Part shown: one piece after another, positions 17,273 through 26,004 of the stretch | Position numbering within the stretch: the stretch's first letter is position 1 | Layout of the letters: every line of letters begins with the position of its first letter | Source of the DNA: Marinobacter sp. | GTDB taxonomy: Bacteria; Pseudomonadota; Gammaproteobacteria; Pseudomonadales; Oleiphilaceae | DNA length: 63,001 bases | NCBI GenBank assembly: GCA_014359475.1 | Contig: JACIZI010000023.1 | Coordinates: 1-63,001 of the forward strand | Direction: 5' to 3' | Notes under the pieces: generated by a model | Seen by the model: only the letters and a program-made list of their open reading frames with translations | Told to the model about the DNA's origin: nothing | The model's database searches: none | Translations under genes and position numbers: made by a program

Positions 17273-18304
17273 GTGCCCCCGATACTGGACAGACTGCGCA
17301 AGGTAGCTCTGCGCCTGCTTCAGGCGGTTCCGACTGTCTTCGGAATCCTGGTGGTGTGCTTCCTGCTGACCCGGGCCCTGCCCGGTGACCCTGCCGCCTA
17401 TTTTGCGGGCGACATGGCAGATGCAGAATCCATCGAGCAACTGCGACAGGAAATGGGGCTGGACCAGCCCCTGCCGGTTCAGTTCCTGAGCTACCTCAAG
17501 GACCTTGCCCAGGGTGACTTGGGCATGGCGGTGTCCACCGGGCAACCGGTGATGTCAGAACTGGCGAACCGGCTGCCAGCATCTCTGGAGCTGACCCTGG
17601 GTGCCCTGCTGCTGTCATTCCTGATTGCCGTGCCCCTGGGGGTGCTGGCCGCGACCCGGCCCAACACCTGGGTGGACCACCTGTGCCGGTTTCTGGTGAC
17701 TGCTGGCGTCTCCCTGCCCACCTTCTTTACCGGCCTGGCGCTGATGTATGTGTTCTATTACCTGCTGAGCTGGGCACCTGCGCCCATGGGCCGCCTGGAT
17801 TTCATGTATCTGCCGCCGGACCCGGTGACCGGCTTTCTGACCATCGACGCCATCATTGCCGGTGACTGGGAAGTACTCGGTGCTGCCCTGGCGCAACTGG
17901 CTTTGCCGTTGATCACCCTGGCCCTGTTCACCCTGGCGCCCATCGCCCGTATGACCCGGGCCGCCATGCTGCAGACCCTGAGCAGTGACTTTGTCCGCAC
18001 CGCCCGCGCTGCAGGGCTCAGCAACCGCAGGGTGCTGATTACCTATGCTTTCCGCAACGCCCTGCTGCCGGTGGTGACCACTCTGGGCATGGTGTTTTCC
18101 TTCGTGCTGGGTGCCAATGTGCTGGTGGAAAAAGTGTTCGCCTGGCCAGGCATCGGCTCCTTTGCCGTTGAGGCACTGGTGGTTTCCGACTATGCCGCGG
18201 TGCAGGGGTTCGTGCTGTCCATGGCGTTGCTGTTTGTCGCCCTGAACCTGCTGATTGATGTGATTTACACACTGATTGACCCCCGTGTAGGCGAGGAGGC
18301 CTGA
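17273..18304 (+). CDS. Dipeptide/oligopeptide-type ABC permease, DppB family
   Basis: Inner-membrane permease, 343 residues, about six helices. It has the N-terminal family stretch GILVVCFLLTRALPGDPA and, in the C-terminal half, the docking region FVRTARAAGLSNRRVLITYAFRNALLP split over the cytoplasmic loop. GTG start at 17273, 12 bases after the binding-protein stop; the ribosome site is modest. It forms the transmembrane pair with the next gene. Confidence 0.88.
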   Translation: MPPILDRLRKVALRLLQAVPTVFGILVVCFLLTRALPGDPAAYFAGDMADAESIEQLRQEMGLDQPLPVQFLSYLKDLAQGDLGMAVSTGQPVMSELANRLPASLELTLGALLLSFLIAVPLGVLAATRPNTWVDHLCRFLVTAGVSLPTFFTGLALMYVFYYLLSWAPAPMGRLDFMYLPPDPVTGFLTIDAIIAGDWEVLGAALAQLALPLITLALFTLAPIARMTRAAMLQTLSSDFVRTARAAGLSNRRVLITYAFRNALLPVVTTLGMVFSFVLGANVLVEKVFAWPGIGSFAVEALVVSDYAAVQGFVLSMALLFVALNLLIDVIYTLIDPRVGEEA

Positions 18305-18305
18305 C

Positions 18306-19193
18306 ATGACCAGCCCTGCCACCTCCGCCATGCCCGCAGGTCCTGCCCGCACCAGTTACTGGCAGCACCTGCGCCACGTGGCTTCGGAAAACCCGGTCAC
18401 CGGCCTGGCGTTCGCACTATTCGCCCTCTTCATAGGCATGGCCCTGTTCGGTCCTTACCTGGTACCTTTTGATCCTCTTGCGACGGATGTTGGTCCGGCG
18501 CTTCAGGCGCCCGGCGCTGCCCACTGGTTTGGCACCGACCAACTGGGGCGGGATGTGTTCTCCAGAGTTGTCGTGGCCACACGCCTGGACCTGCTGATTT
18601 CCGTGTCCGCCGTGGCCATTTCGTTTGTGCTGGGATCCGTTATGGGCTGCTTTGCCGGTTATTTCGGCGGCTGGACCGACCGTATTACCGGCCGCGTTGT
18701 CGACACCATCATGGCCTTCCCCCTGTTCGTACTGGCCATGGGTATCGTCGCCGCTGCCGGCAATACCGTGGAGAACATTGTCTACGCCACTGCCATCATC
18801 AACCTGCCCTTCTACGCCCGCATGGCCCGGGCAGAGGTCAGCATCCGCCGCAATGCCGGCTTTGTGCAGGCGGCCCGGCTGTCTGGCAATTCAGAGTTGC
18901 GGGTGCTGTTCGGCCATATTTTCCCCAACACCCTTCCGCCGATGATGGTGCAGATCTCGTTGAACATGGGCTGGGCCATTCTGAACGCCGCCGGGCTGTC
19001 GTTCATCGGCCTGGGCGTGCAACCTCCGGCCCCGGAGTGGGGCATCATGGTGGCCGAAGGCGCCAACTTCATTATTTCCGGCGAGTGGTGGCTGGTGATC
19101 TTTCCGGGGATGGCGCTGATGCTGGCGGTATTCACCTTCAACCTGATCGGCGATGGCCTGCGGGATCTGGTGGATCCCCAACGTCGCACCTGA
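18306..19193 (+). CDS. Dipeptide/oligopeptide-type ABC permease, DppC family
   Basis: Second inner-membrane permease, 295 residues. An N-terminal segment before the first helix (about residues 33-53) and FGTDQLGRDVFSRVV are typical of DppC. The C-terminal region PEWGIMVAEGANFI and VDPQR close the protein as in the family. It starts 1 base after the DppB stop. Its end is 10 bases before the start of the double ATPase gene. Confidence 0.9.
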   Translation: MTSPATSAMPAGPARTSYWQHLRHVASENPVTGLAFALFALFIGMALFGPYLVPFDPLATDVGPALQAPGAAHWFGTDQLGRDVFSRVVVATRLDLLISVSAVAISFVLGSVMGCFAGYFGGWTDRITGRVVDTIMAFPLFVLAMGIVAAAGNTVENIVYATAIINLPFYARMARAEVSIRRNAGFVQAARLSGNSELRVLFGHIFPNTLPPMMVQISLNMGWAILNAAGLSFIGLGVQPPAPEWGIMVAEGANFIISGEWWLVIFPGMALMLAVFTFNLIGDGLRDLVDPQRRT

Positions 19194-19203
19194 GGAAGGC
19201 AGA

Positions 19204-20898
19204 ATGAGTGAATCATCAGGTGTACCCCTGCTGGATATCAAGCGCCTGAGCGTGGACTTTGTCACCCGCAAGGGCACCGTCCGGGCCATCGACGATATTT
19301 CCCTGGCGGTAGGCAAGGGCGAGACCCTTGGCATTGTCGGTGAGTCCGGCTCCGGAAAATCGGTCACCTCCTACGCGGTCATGCGCATCCTGGACCGCGC
19401 GGGCCGCATTGCCGGTGGCAGTATTACCTATGGCGGCACACCCCTGCATAAGGCCCGCGAAAAGGACATGCGGGACATACGCGGTCGGGAGATTTCGATG
19501 ATCTTCCAGAATCCCCGGGCGGCGCTGAATCCGATCCGCCGAATAGGCCATCAGGTCGCCGACGTACTGATGCAGCACAGCCAGGCCACCCGCAGTAATG
19601 CCCGGGAAAAGGCAATCGCCATGCTCAGAGCGGTCAAGATCCGTGATCCGGAGCAGCGCTTCAACGCCTATCCCTTCGAGCTGTCCGGGGGCATGTGTCA
19701 ACGAGTGGTCATTGCCATCGCCCTGGCCTGCCGGCCCCGGTTGCTGATTGCCGACGAGCCCACCACCGGCCTGGACGTCACCACCCAGAAAGCGGTGATG
19801 GACCTGATTGTCGAGCTCACCCGGGAATACAGGATGTCCACCGTGCTCATCACCCACGACCTGGGGCTGGCGGCGGCTTACTGTGACCGGCTGGTGGTTA
19901 TGGAAAAAGGCCGGATTGTCGAAACCAACAGCTCCGCTGAAATGTTTCACCACCCCCGAGAGCAATACACCCGATTGTTACTGCAGGCCACGCCTCACCA
20001 TGACTCCCGGATCCGCGACCTGCTGACACCGGAAGCCAGGGCCCAGGCTATCAGGCTGCCGGAAACCCGAACCCTGGGGGAACCGATTCTTACCGTCAGC
20101 AACCTGCGCAAGCAGTTCGGCAAGCCCGGATCGGACGGCAGCCACCTGGCGGTGCAGGACCTGTCATTCCAGATCCGCGAAGGCGAGAGCCTGGGTCTGG
20201 TGGGTGAGAGTGGCTGCGGCAAATCCACGACCTCGTCCATGATCATGCGGTTACTGGACACCAGCAGCGGGCAGATCGACTTTCTGGGCCAGGACATTGC
20301 CCCGGTACCCGCCGCAAAATTCGCGTCCCACCCCTTACGGGGCAAACTGCAAATGGTCTTTCAGGACCCCACGGACAGCCTCAACCCCCGATGGAGCGCG
20401 GCCAAGTCTATTGGCGACCCGATTCAACGGCTGGAACCGGACATGGATCGCGCTGGCCGGGAGCAGAGGGTGATCGAGCTGGCAGGCCTGGTGGGGCTGC
20501 CGGTACATCTGCTGGACCGGTTCCCCCACCAACTGTCCGGAGGCCAGAAGGCCCGGGTTGGCATTGCCCGCGCCATCGCCCTGGAGCCCAGGCTGCTGAT
20601 TCTGGACGAGCCCACGGCCGCTCTGGATGTATCGGTGCAGGCGGTGGTGCTGAACCTGCTGGAGGACCTGAAGCATCGTCTGGGCATGAGCTACCTGTTC
20701 ATCAGCCATGACCTGAACGTGGTGCGGCTGTTATGTGATCGCATCATGGTGATGCAGAACGGTGCCGTGGTGGAGGAAGGCGATGCCCGCCAACTACTCG
20801 ATAACCCGCAAACCGACTACACCCGGACTTTGCTGGCAGCCATTCCCCACCCGCCGAAACCCGATGGCAATGAACAGACCACAGGAGCCGCACTTTGA
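19204..20898 (+). CDS. Fused dipeptide-type ABC ATPases (DppD-DppF in one chain)
   Basis: 564-residue protein with two ABC ATPase domains. Domain 1 has Walker A GESGSGKSVT, signature LSGGMCQRV and Walker B LLIADEPTTGLD. Domain 2 has Walker A GESGCGKSTT, signature LSGGQKARV and Walker B LLILDEPTAALD. DppD-DppF fusions are known (GsiA and YejF types), so this one is less unusual than the Liv triple fusion. The Cys in LSGGMCQRV, where Arg is usual, is a small oddity. I chose ATG 19204 (MSESSG); the upstream ATG at 19153 lies inside DppC. The stop overlaps the TTG start of the regulator gene. Confidence 0.9.
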   Translation: MSESSGVPLLDIKRLSVDFVTRKGTVRAIDDISLAVGKGETLGIVGESGSGKSVTSYAVMRILDRAGRIAGGSITYGGTPLHKAREKDMRDIRGREISMIFQNPRAALNPIRRIGHQVADVLMQHSQATRSNAREKAIAMLRAVKIRDPEQRFNAYPFELSGGMCQRVVIAIALACRPRLLIADEPTTGLDVTTQKAVMDLIVELTREYRMSTVLITHDLGLAAAYCDRLVVMEKGRIVETNSSAEMFHHPREQYTRLLLQATPHHDSRIRDLLTPEARAQAIRLPETRTLGEPILTVSNLRKQFGKPGSDGSHLAVQDLSFQIREGESLGLVGESGCGKSTTSSMIMRLLDTSSGQIDFLGQDIAPVPAAKFASHPLRGKLQMVFQDPTDSLNPRWSAAKSIGDPIQRLEPDMDRAGREQRVIELAGLVGLPVHLLDRFPHQLSGGQKARVGIARAIALEPRLLILDEPTAALDVSVQAVVLNLLEDLKHRLGMSYLFISHDLNVVRLLCDRIMVMQNGAVVEEGDARQLLDNPQTDYTRTLLAAIPHPPKPDGNEQTTGAAL

Positions 20899-21605
20899 CC
20901 GGCCCGACGACCTCTGCGGACCGCCGTGGCAAGGGCACGGTAGTGGACGCTATTGTCCAGGCCCTGGCCGATGACATTATCAGCGGCAACCTTACCCCGG
21001 GAACCAAGCTGGACGCCCAGACCATGGCGGAACGGTTTGGCGTTTCCCGTACGCCCATCCGGGAAACCTTCGGCCATCTTGCCGCCATGGGCCTGCTGAC
21101 CCACCGCCCCAACCGGGGCGTGATCGTTGCCACCGTGTCGTCGGATGACCTGAGTGATCTCTATGAAGCCATGGCAGAACTGGAAGCGGCCCTGGCAAGA
21201 CTGGCAGCCCTGCGCATGAACAGTGACCAGCGCCAGACGCTGCTGGAACTGCATCAGGACTCGGTACACCTGGTGCGGGATGGTACCGCCGATGAGTACG
21301 CTCGTTACAACCAGCGCTTCCATGCACTGATTTTCGAAGGTGCCCACAGCAGCCAGCTGCAACAACTGGCAGAAGCCACCCGCCACCGGCTGTCGCCCTT
21401 CCGGCGCGCCCAGTTCCGCCTGTCCAACCGGGTCAGTAAATCCTGGGAGGAACACGATGCCATTGTCCGCGCCATCCTGGCCGGCGATGCGGATGGCGTG
21501 GCCCGCCTGATGCGCCTGCACGTGCAGACGGTAAGCGCCATGTCGGCGGAATTTGTGGCTGAACATCAGCAGGCGACGGGTGCAAAGAGGAAAGCCAACA
21601 CATGA
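20895..21605 (+). CDS. GntR family transcriptional regulator, FCD type (operon-embedded)
   Basis: 236-residue regulator with an N-terminal winged helix (IISGNLTPGTKLDAQTMAE then GVSRTPIRETFGHLAAMG, a textbook GntR recognition region) and a C-terminal FCD helical domain. The start is TTG 20895, supported by AGGAG 8 bases upstream and overlap with the ATPase stop. It ends in an ATGA overlap with the gamma-glutamyltransferase-like gene. Being inside the operon, it may sense the imported ligand. It is the second candidate for binding the shared island operator. Compared with the 14.6 kb regulator, its HTH is closer to the family consensus. Confidence 0.85.
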   Translation: MTGPTTSADRRGKGTVVDAIVQALADDIISGNLTPGTKLDAQTMAERFGVSRTPIRETFGHLAAMGLLTHRPNRGVIVATVSSDDLSDLYEAMAELEAALARLAALRMNSDQRQTLLELHQDSVHLVRDGTADEYARYNQRFHALIFEGAHSSQLQQLAEATRHRLSPFRRAQFRLSNRVSKSWEEHDAIVRAILAGDADGVARLMRLHVQTVSAMSAEFVAEHQQATGAKRKANT

Positions 21606-23185
21606 AAGCGGAATCCACCGCTGGCGTGATCTGCACGCCGGACGCCCGCGCCACCGAAGCGGGCATGAACATTCTCCGGGCCGGTGGTACAGCCATCGAC
21701 GCGGCTATCGCAGCGGGCGCGGTTCTGTCGGTGGTCTACCCGCACATGACCGGTATTGGCGGCGATGCCCTGTGGCTGCTCAGCGATGGACGCCAAATAG
21801 ATACTCTGCTGGGTCTGGGTCAGGCCGGCTGGAATCTGCCGGAATGCGGAACCATTACCCTGCGGGGGCCCGCCTCGGCGGCAACCACCGCAGGAGCCCT
21901 GAGGGGCTGGTCCATGGCACATGACTGGGGTAGCAATCGCTGGGGTTCTGCCCTGGCCTGGCCGGAACTACTGGAGCAGGCCATCGCCTGCGCTCGGGAT
22001 GGCTATAGCCTATCCGCCAACCAGGCGTTCTGGCAGCAACAGCGACGGGGTCTGATCAGCAATCTGCCCGATCTCGCCAGCCTGTGCTGTGACGCGAACG
22101 GCACACTGCTCCCCGCTGGCACCAGGGTAATCCGTCCAGAACTGGCCAACACCCTGGAACATCTTGCCCGGGCGGGAATATCGGACTTCTACGAAGGCGA
22201 GCTGGCGACGGCCCTGGCAGAAGGGTTTGGCCGTCTCGGCAATGGCCTGACCCGGGAAGACCTGGCGAGAACAAAGGCCTGGCACAGCGAGCCCCTTAGT
22301 ATCCGTTACCGCAGCGGCCGCCTTTACAACTTCCCACCCCCCACCCAGGGCCTGTATACCCTCAGTGCGTTGAACGCCCTTAACTTTGTCGACCTGGGTG
22401 CTCTGGGAAATGGTAGTGCGGATTATTTCCACTATCTGGTGGAAGCCATCAAGGCCCAGTTAAGCCAGCGCAACCAAAAGTTGTGTGATCCGGCCGGTGG
22501 CACCCTGCACCCCCGCCGCCTGCTTGACTCTACCCGGGCGTCCGCCAGCTTTGCCGCCATCGACCCCGGGGTCGCCGTTCCCTGGCAGGAAGAAGGAAAA
22601 CCAGCCGATACGGTCTGGCTGGCAGCCAGCGATGCCAGCGGCCGGACCGCCTGCCTGATGCAGAGCCTGTTCCACGATTTCGGTTCCGGCTGCATGGTGG
22701 GAGACACCGGTATTCTGTGGCTGAACCGGGCTGCGGGCTTCAACCCCGACCCGGCCCATGCCAATGCCTGGGCCCCGGGCAAGCGCCCGGCCCATACCCT
22801 GAACCCATCGGCCTATCTGGCGGATGATGGCCGGCAGTTCTATTTCGGCACCCAGGGCGGCGACGGCCAGCCCCAGACCCAGATGGTGCTGGCGACCCAA
22901 CTGATCGACTTCCGGCAGCCTGTCGACCAGGCATTGCAGGCCCCGCGTTTCCTTCAGGGGCGCAGCTTTTTTGGCAGCAGCGAAAGCCTTAAGCTGGAAC
23001 ACAATATTGCACCGGCGGTGGGAGCAGACCTGGCCAGCCGGGGCCACGATATCGAATGGATTCCGGAACTCAGTCCCTTTACCGGACTGGCCGGGGCTGT
23101 GGCAATCCATCCGGATGGCCGCCGCGAGGCCATGCACGACCCACGGGGTGAAGGCACCGCCCTGGGCTACCGGCACTCGCTCTGA
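21602..23185 (+). CDS. Gamma-glutamyltransferase family protein, cytoplasmic (YwrD-like)
   Basis: Ntn-hydrolase fold protein of 527 residues. Family motifs include ATEAGMNILRAGGTAIDAAI near the N-terminus, MTGIGGDALWLL, and TLNPSAYL late. The autocatalytic nucleophile Thr is predicted at residue 337 in ADTVWLAASDA. Canonical enzymes have TTHLSVVD there, so the second Thr and the His are replaced. It has no signal peptide, so unlike classical periplasmic enzymes it should act in the cytoplasm. It is coupled (ATGA) to the regulator and transporter genes, suggesting hydrolysis of an imported gamma-glutamyl or cyclic imide-type compound. Substrate unknown. Confidence 0.82.
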   Translation: MKAESTAGVICTPDARATEAGMNILRAGGTAIDAAIAAGAVLSVVYPHMTGIGGDALWLLSDGRQIDTLLGLGQAGWNLPECGTITLRGPASAATTAGALRGWSMAHDWGSNRWGSALAWPELLEQAIACARDGYSLSANQAFWQQQRRGLISNLPDLASLCCDANGTLLPAGTRVIRPELANTLEHLARAGISDFYEGELATALAEGFGRLGNGLTREDLARTKAWHSEPLSIRYRSGRLYNFPPPTQGLYTLSALNALNFVDLGALGNGSADYFHYLVEAIKAQLSQRNQKLCDPAGGTLHPRRLLDSTRASASFAAIDPGVAVPWQEEGKPADTVWLAASDASGRTACLMQSLFHDFGSGCMVGDTGILWLNRAAGFNPDPAHANAWAPGKRPAHTLNPSAYLADDGRQFYFGTQGGDGQPQTQMVLATQLIDFRQPVDQALQAPRFLQGRSFFGSSESLKLEHNIAPAVGADLASRGHDIEWIPELSPFTGLAGAVAIHPDGRREAMHDPRGEGTALGYRHSL

Positions 23186-23358
23186 AGGGTTGCTTCGGCG
23201 CCCTGCTACTCCTGGTCGCTGGCCGGATGTTATTCAATGCTCTTTAAAGATGGATGATCTTTGGTGCGGTTTTGTTGCTCAGGCATCAATATGGCGCACC
23301 AGTAGCCATTCACCTCCTCCCAAAGCCAGATATTTCCGTGTCTGAGGATGGCATCAGG

Positions 23359-23391
23359 TTTGCTAGCAATCATGTATTTAGAGCTAGCAAT
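23359..23391. promoter_or_regulatory. Island operator sites 5 and 6 (tandem)
   Basis: TTTGCTAGCAAT at 23359-23370 and AGAGCTAGCAAT at 23380-23391 repeat with a 21-base centre spacing (two helical turns). They lie 38 bases before the ATG of the last amidohydrolase gene. Site 5 is identical to site 3 over 12 bases. Site 6 keeps only one good half. The rest of 23186-23429 shows no gene and no clear terminator. Confidence 0.65.
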
Positions 23392-23429
23392 GATGAGCCA
23401 GCCAGATAACCCTCAAAGGAAATAGCGAT

Positions 23430-24647
23430 ATGGCGGTCGTCGATTACCTGTTCACCAACGCACGTCTTCCCGATGGCAAAGTCGTCAGCCTGGCGGTAAG
23501 CGACGGTCGTTTCTCCAACCTGATTGAATCGGGGGGCGAGCTTCCTGGCGCCCTGCACAAGACAGACCTGGGTTGCCGGCTGGTGGTTCCGGGCTTTGTT
23601 GAGGGCCATATTCACCTGGACACCAGCTTCTACGGCGACACCTGGCGCCCCCATAAACCCTGCACCGGTGAATTCGACGTTCGCGAGCGTGCGGCTTTTC
23701 AGGCCGAAAACCTGGCACTGGCTGCGCCGGTCGAAGAACGGGCCCGCAGTCAGCTCGAGCTCTGCCTGGCCCGGGGCACAACCAGCATGCGCAGTCATGT
23801 CATGGTTGACGACAGCGTTGGCGTGGAGCATCTGGAAGCGGTTCTTGCAGTTCGGGAAAGCTACCGCAAACAGATTGACATTCAACTGGTGGCCTTTCCC
23901 CAGCACGGCATACTTCAGAGCCCCTGCACGGCAGATTATATGAATCAGGCCATGTCCATGGGCTGTGATGTGGTCGGCGGGCTCGACCCGGCCGGTTTCG
24001 ACGGCAACATCGCCGGGCACCTCAAGGTGGTTTTCGACATGGCGGAGCGACACGACGCCCGCATTGATATCCATCTGCACGACCCGGGGACCCTGGGCGT
24101 GTTCGAGATTAAATGCGTCGCCGACCACACCCGCGCCATGGGCATGGAAGGCCGTGTCACCATCAGTCACGCCTACTGCCTGGGTGACTTGCCCCTGGAC
24201 CAGGTTCGCCGGGTCGCAGATACACTGGCCCGTTCGGGCGTTGCTGTTGTCACCAATGCTCCCGGAGCAAGAGCCTTTCCACCGGTGCACGTGCTGCGGG
24301 ATGCCGGGGTAAATTATTTCGCTGGGAACGACAACATCCGGGATTCCTGGTGGCCCTGGGGAGATGGCGACCTGCTGCGCCGGGCCAATCTTATCGGTTA
24401 CTGCTCCGGGTTCAATGAGGACCGGGAGCTGGAAGTGGCATTTGACATGGTAACCCTGGCGGGTGCCAAAGCACTTGGCCTTGGCAATTACGGTCTTGCG
24501 GTCGGGGCCGTGGCGGATTTCGTGGTTCTGGATGCAGAGCATATCCCGGAAGCCGTGGTAGCCGTCCCCACAGCCCGGGATGTCTACAAGGGCGGACGCC
24601 TGGTGGCATCCGGGGGGAAGTGTTTTGCTTCCCAGGTCACGACCTGA
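23430..24647 (+). CDS. Cytosine deaminase-like amidohydrolase (second copy)
   Basis: 405-residue amidohydrolase of the cytosine deaminase/AtzC group. HxH at residues 60-62 (EGHIHLD), IDIHLHDPG and ISHAYCL supply the other histidines. The last Asp is kept in AGNDNIRDSWWPWGDGD, unlike the relative at 13380, so this one should be an active hydrolase or deaminase. Good ribosome site (AAAGGA) before ATG 23430. It is a single-gene unit with two operator copies upstream. Substrate unknown: cytosine-like, creatinine-like and s-triazine-like rings are all possible in this group. Its 3' end abuts a broken ATPase gene on the other strand. Confidence 0.84.
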   Translation: MAVVDYLFTNARLPDGKVVSLAVSDGRFSNLIESGGELPGALHKTDLGCRLVVPGFVEGHIHLDTSFYGDTWRPHKPCTGEFDVRERAAFQAENLALAAPVEERARSQLELCLARGTTSMRSHVMVDDSVGVEHLEAVLAVRESYRKQIDIQLVAFPQHGILQSPCTADYMNQAMSMGCDVVGGLDPAGFDGNIAGHLKVVFDMAERHDARIDIHLHDPGTLGVFEIKCVADHTRAMGMEGRVTISHAYCLGDLPLDQVRRVADTLARSGVAVVTNAPGARAFPPVHVLRDAGVNYFAGNDNIRDSWWPWGDGDLLRRANLIGYCSGFNEDRELEVAFDMVTLAGAKALGLGNYGLAVGAVADFVVLDAEHIPEAVVAVPTARDVYKGGRLVASGGKCFASQVTT

Positions 24648-24868
24648 ATCGGTGTATGCAGCGCGTTCAGCCTGATGGAGGAGCGGAAGATCTGGTCAGC
24701 CAGGCTCTGATCGTCATTCTGCTCCCGCAGGCTGGACTTGCCAAGACTACCCGGCCCCAGGATCCGCCCGTGGTTATCAACCGGAATCTCCACATACCAG
24801 AAACCCACCGAATCGCAGAGAACCAGACGCCGGACACCGAAAGTAAAGCTGCCGGGCTTGCCTGTGCA
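24584..24868 (-). pseudogene. N-terminal remnant of SMC/condensin-like ATPase
   Basis: Read directly after the Toprim stop and in its frame, this stretch gives RRLVLCDSVGFWYVEIPVDN, then a Walker A-type motif GPGSLGKSS, then runs out. This matches the start of SMC-like or RecF-like ATPases that sit next to Toprim genes in Mks/Wadjet-type systems (family assignment is inference). The ATG that overlaps the Toprim stop (ATGA, 24869) is in a different frame, so a frameshift lies near the start. The sequence after Walker A quickly enters the antisense of the amidohydrolase gene end. It is therefore a truncated, frame-broken gene. Confidence 0.45.
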
Positions 24869-25648
24869 TCATTCATCAAGAATCACTTCCTGTTCCATGA
24901 ATTTACCGGTGGTACGAAAGGCCCCGGCCAGATCAACAAACCCCAGGTCTTCTGCCAGCGACAGAGCCTTAGTAAACCTCTCTGTAGAATCCGGAGACTT
25001 ATGAAAACTGGTCAGCCAGGGTTGCCAGTCCGCTGGCTGCACAAAACCGGCCGCAGGCCCCAGTGCAGCAGCCACCGTAGCGAACATCTGCAGGCCACCC
25101 GCATCATAGTCAAAGGCGCAGAGCACTTCGCTGTAACCGCCCAACCATTCAAGAACCGCCGCCTGGTTAACCCGGTTGCCCGCACCCAGAACCACATCGC
25201 AGGCAGCCAGATCCAGTGGCCTGCCCAGCGCCTGGCTGGTAAAGGACAGCATCTGGTGATAGCAGTAGAAATTGCGTTCATTTTCCACCACCAGCACACA
25301 GGGCGCCCGCTGAAAGCCCTGATCCACTGAATCGCCACCGATAACCACCACATCCGGCCGCCCCGAAGCCAGGCCCTGATGGTAAGCCAGAAGGAAACTG
25401 ACGTCGGTACCGTGACGGTGGGAATTGCCTTTTCTGGCGGCATCAGCACGGCTGACGGGGACCGCTGTTTCATTCTGCAGGAGGGCAAAGGCGGATTCAT
25501 CCAGCACTGTGACCAGCCAGCGGTCAGCGCGCACCTTTTCCGTGGCAAAGATATCGCGATGGCGCCGACGGAAGTGCTCCGGAAGCTTTTTCAGAAAGGC
25601 TTCGTAGTTGATGGGCTGGCCGCTGAGTATTTTACGAAGGTAGTTCAC
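24869..25648 (-). CDS. Toprim-domain protein, JetD/MksG-like (DUF2220 type)
   Basis: 259-residue protein whose C-terminal half matches a Toprim fold: VLVVENERNF supplies the conserved Glu, VVLGAGNRV a glycine turn, and LCAFDYDAGGLQMF the DxD. This is the layout of the nuclease subunit JetD/MksG of Wadjet and Mks condensin systems. The N-terminal part is shorter than in full JetD proteins. Start is GTG 25648 with no good ribosome site; the upstream frame has a stop, so N-terminal loss is possible. The neighbouring ATPase is broken, so the system is probably inactive. Alternative: a stand-alone Toprim protein of unknown role. Confidence 0.6.
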   Translation of the reverse strand: MNYLRKILSGQPINYEAFLKKLPEHFRRRHRDIFATEKVRADRWLVTVLDESAFALLQNETAVPVSRADAARKGNSHRHGTDVSFLLAYHQGLASGRPDVVVIGGDSVDQGFQRAPCVLVVENERNFYCYHQMLSFTSQALGRPLDLAACDVVLGAGNRVNQAAVLEWLGGYSEVLCAFDYDAGGLQMFATVAAALGPAAGFVQPADWQPWLTSFHKSPDSTERFTKALSLAEDLGFVDLAGAFRTTGKFMEQEVILDE

Positions 25649-25787
25649 GTGTCTGATTCCATATACCGCACTGGTCGTCCGGATTGTTTATCAGCTTTTC
25701 CAAAGGCGTTGGCGCCTGCGGAGCATGGTGAGAATACAAGGCGCATATTCGTCACAGAGACTTCCTGTCACCCCTGACCCATAACGC

Positions 25788-25817
25788 AAAAAGCCAGTCG
25801 TTTCCGACTGGCTTTTT
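25788..25817 (-). terminator. Terminator after initiator tRNA
   Basis: AAAAAGCCAGTCG (25788-25800) pairs with CGACTGGCTTTTT (25805-25817) around a TTTC loop. Read on the minus strand, the stem ends in a T-run a few bases after the tRNA 3' end. It is symmetrical and could also work on the plus strand. Confidence 0.88.
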
Positions 25818-25824
25818 TCAATAA

Positions 25825-25901
<77 letters not shown>

Positions 25902-25957
25902 TCAAACTGGTTGTTTTTCGGGAGGTTTTCTTTCTCTTCCCGATCAACGTGGCGCGT

Positions 25958-25986
25958 ATATTAAGGATATCTTGCAGATCTGTCAA
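25958..25986 (-). promoter_or_regulatory. Sigma-70 promoter of initiator tRNA
   Basis: On the minus strand TTGACA (25986-25981) and TAATAT (25963-25958) are separated by exactly 17 bases. A GC-rich discriminator, ACGCGCC, follows, as is usual for stable RNA promoters under stringent control. The predicted start is about 50 bases before the tRNA. The promoter sits directly after the rnhB stop. Confidence 0.88.
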
Positions 25987-26004
25987 ACAGTTTTCGACAG
26001 ATTT

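Noticed and set aside
15887-17545. 552-codon minus-strand open frame
   Set aside because: Antisense to the Dpp-type binding protein and permease; no coherent domain.
24667-24879. 70-codon frame starting MNDAQASPAALL after the Toprim gene
   Set aside because: Out of frame with the ATPase-like sequence and without its own signature. Best seen as part of the frame-broken remnant.
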